7,154 nucleotides of DNA from positions 1 to 7,154 of the forward strand of contig JAGCSE010000011.1 of NCBI GenBank assembly GCA_017964325.1. The letters are read 5' to 3'. A program made the translations under genes and the position numbers. This document shows, piece by piece, positions 7,091 through 7,154 of the stretch (its first letter is position 1; each line of letters begins with the position of its first letter). The DNA comes from Victivallales bacterium. GTDB lineage: Bacteria > Verrucomicrobiota > Lentisphaeria > Oligosphaerales > Oligosphaeraceae. The notes below the pieces were generated by a model that had not been told where the DNA came from, did not search any database, and saw only the letters and a list, made by a program, of their open reading frames with translations.

Positions 7091-7118
7091 CATATATAAA
7101 TTTATTGTTTTTTTGCAA
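7091..7118 (-). promoter_or_regulatory. Possible promoter of the Wzy_C-family gene
   Basis: On the minus strand TTGCAA (7118-7113) is followed after 16 bases by TATATG (7096-7091), within a strongly AT-rich stretch; TATATA at 7098-7093 would give a 14-base spacer. The hexamers match sigma-70 consensus only moderately. The leader to the GTG at 7042 would be about 40-45 bases. It contains two tiny reading frames, an ATG at 7093 (7 codons plus stop) and an ATG at 7085 (19 codons plus stop), the second ending inside the start of the main gene. Nothing else is recognisable out to 7154. Confidence 0.3.
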
Positions 7119-7154
7119 AATTGCCATTATTCACGAAGAATCTCCATTAATCCA

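Noticed and set aside
7141..7154. A possible second heptamer repeat site at the right edge (CATTAATC)
   Set aside because: Only one partial unit is present and there is no tandem copy, so chance in AT-rich DNA is enough.

Overview
The window carries four protein-coding genes, all intact, packed closely with two short AT-rich intergenic stretches. The organism looks like a Gram-negative bacterium: there is a large O-antigen ligase/polymerase-type membrane protein with a probable periplasmic tail. Three of the four start codons lack a convincing Shine-Dalgarno (SD) sequence, and there is a heptameric tandem repeat at the left edge. These traits fit an uncultivated lineage, perhaps of the PVC (Planctomycetes-Verrucomicrobia-Chlamydiae/Lentisphaerae) type, but the taxonomic guess is weak and rests on no search.

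Layout from left to right. (1) Positions 1-56 are eight copies of a 7-bp tandem repeat that runs off the left edge and supplies the stop codon of the next gene. (2) 54-1592, minus strand: a phosphohexomutase (phosphomannomutase/phosphoglucomutase family) with all four signature loops. (3) 1593-1792: a 200-bp AT-rich divergent intergenic region with a near-perfect inverted repeat followed by a T run, and a perfect 14-bp palindrome just before the next start codon. (4) 1793-2806, plus strand: a QueG-type epoxyqueuosine reductase with eight cluster-type cysteines, although some family blocks are divergent. (5) 2831-3550, plus: RadC (JAB/JAMM domain), 24 bp after queG and probably co-transcribed. 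(6) 3530-7042, minus: a 1170-residue O-antigen ligase-family (Wzy_C) membrane protein with a natural seven-histidine run at its N-terminus and a long helical-repeat, TPR-like tail. Its 3' end overlaps the radC 3' end by 21 bp. (7) 7043-7154: the AT-rich leader/promoter region of that gene.

Functional links: the phosphohexomutase (sugar-phosphate supply for nucleotide sugars) and the Wzy_C protein (polymerising or transferring lipid-linked glycans) could serve the same surface-polysaccharide pathway, but they are separated by an oppositely oriented queG-radC pair, so this is only a suggestion. QueG performs the last step of tRNA queuosine synthesis; RadC has no settled role. I see no clear new multi-gene system. 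The most unusual items are the heptamer array, the architecture of the Wzy_C-TPR protein with its histidine run, and the structured divergent intergenic region.
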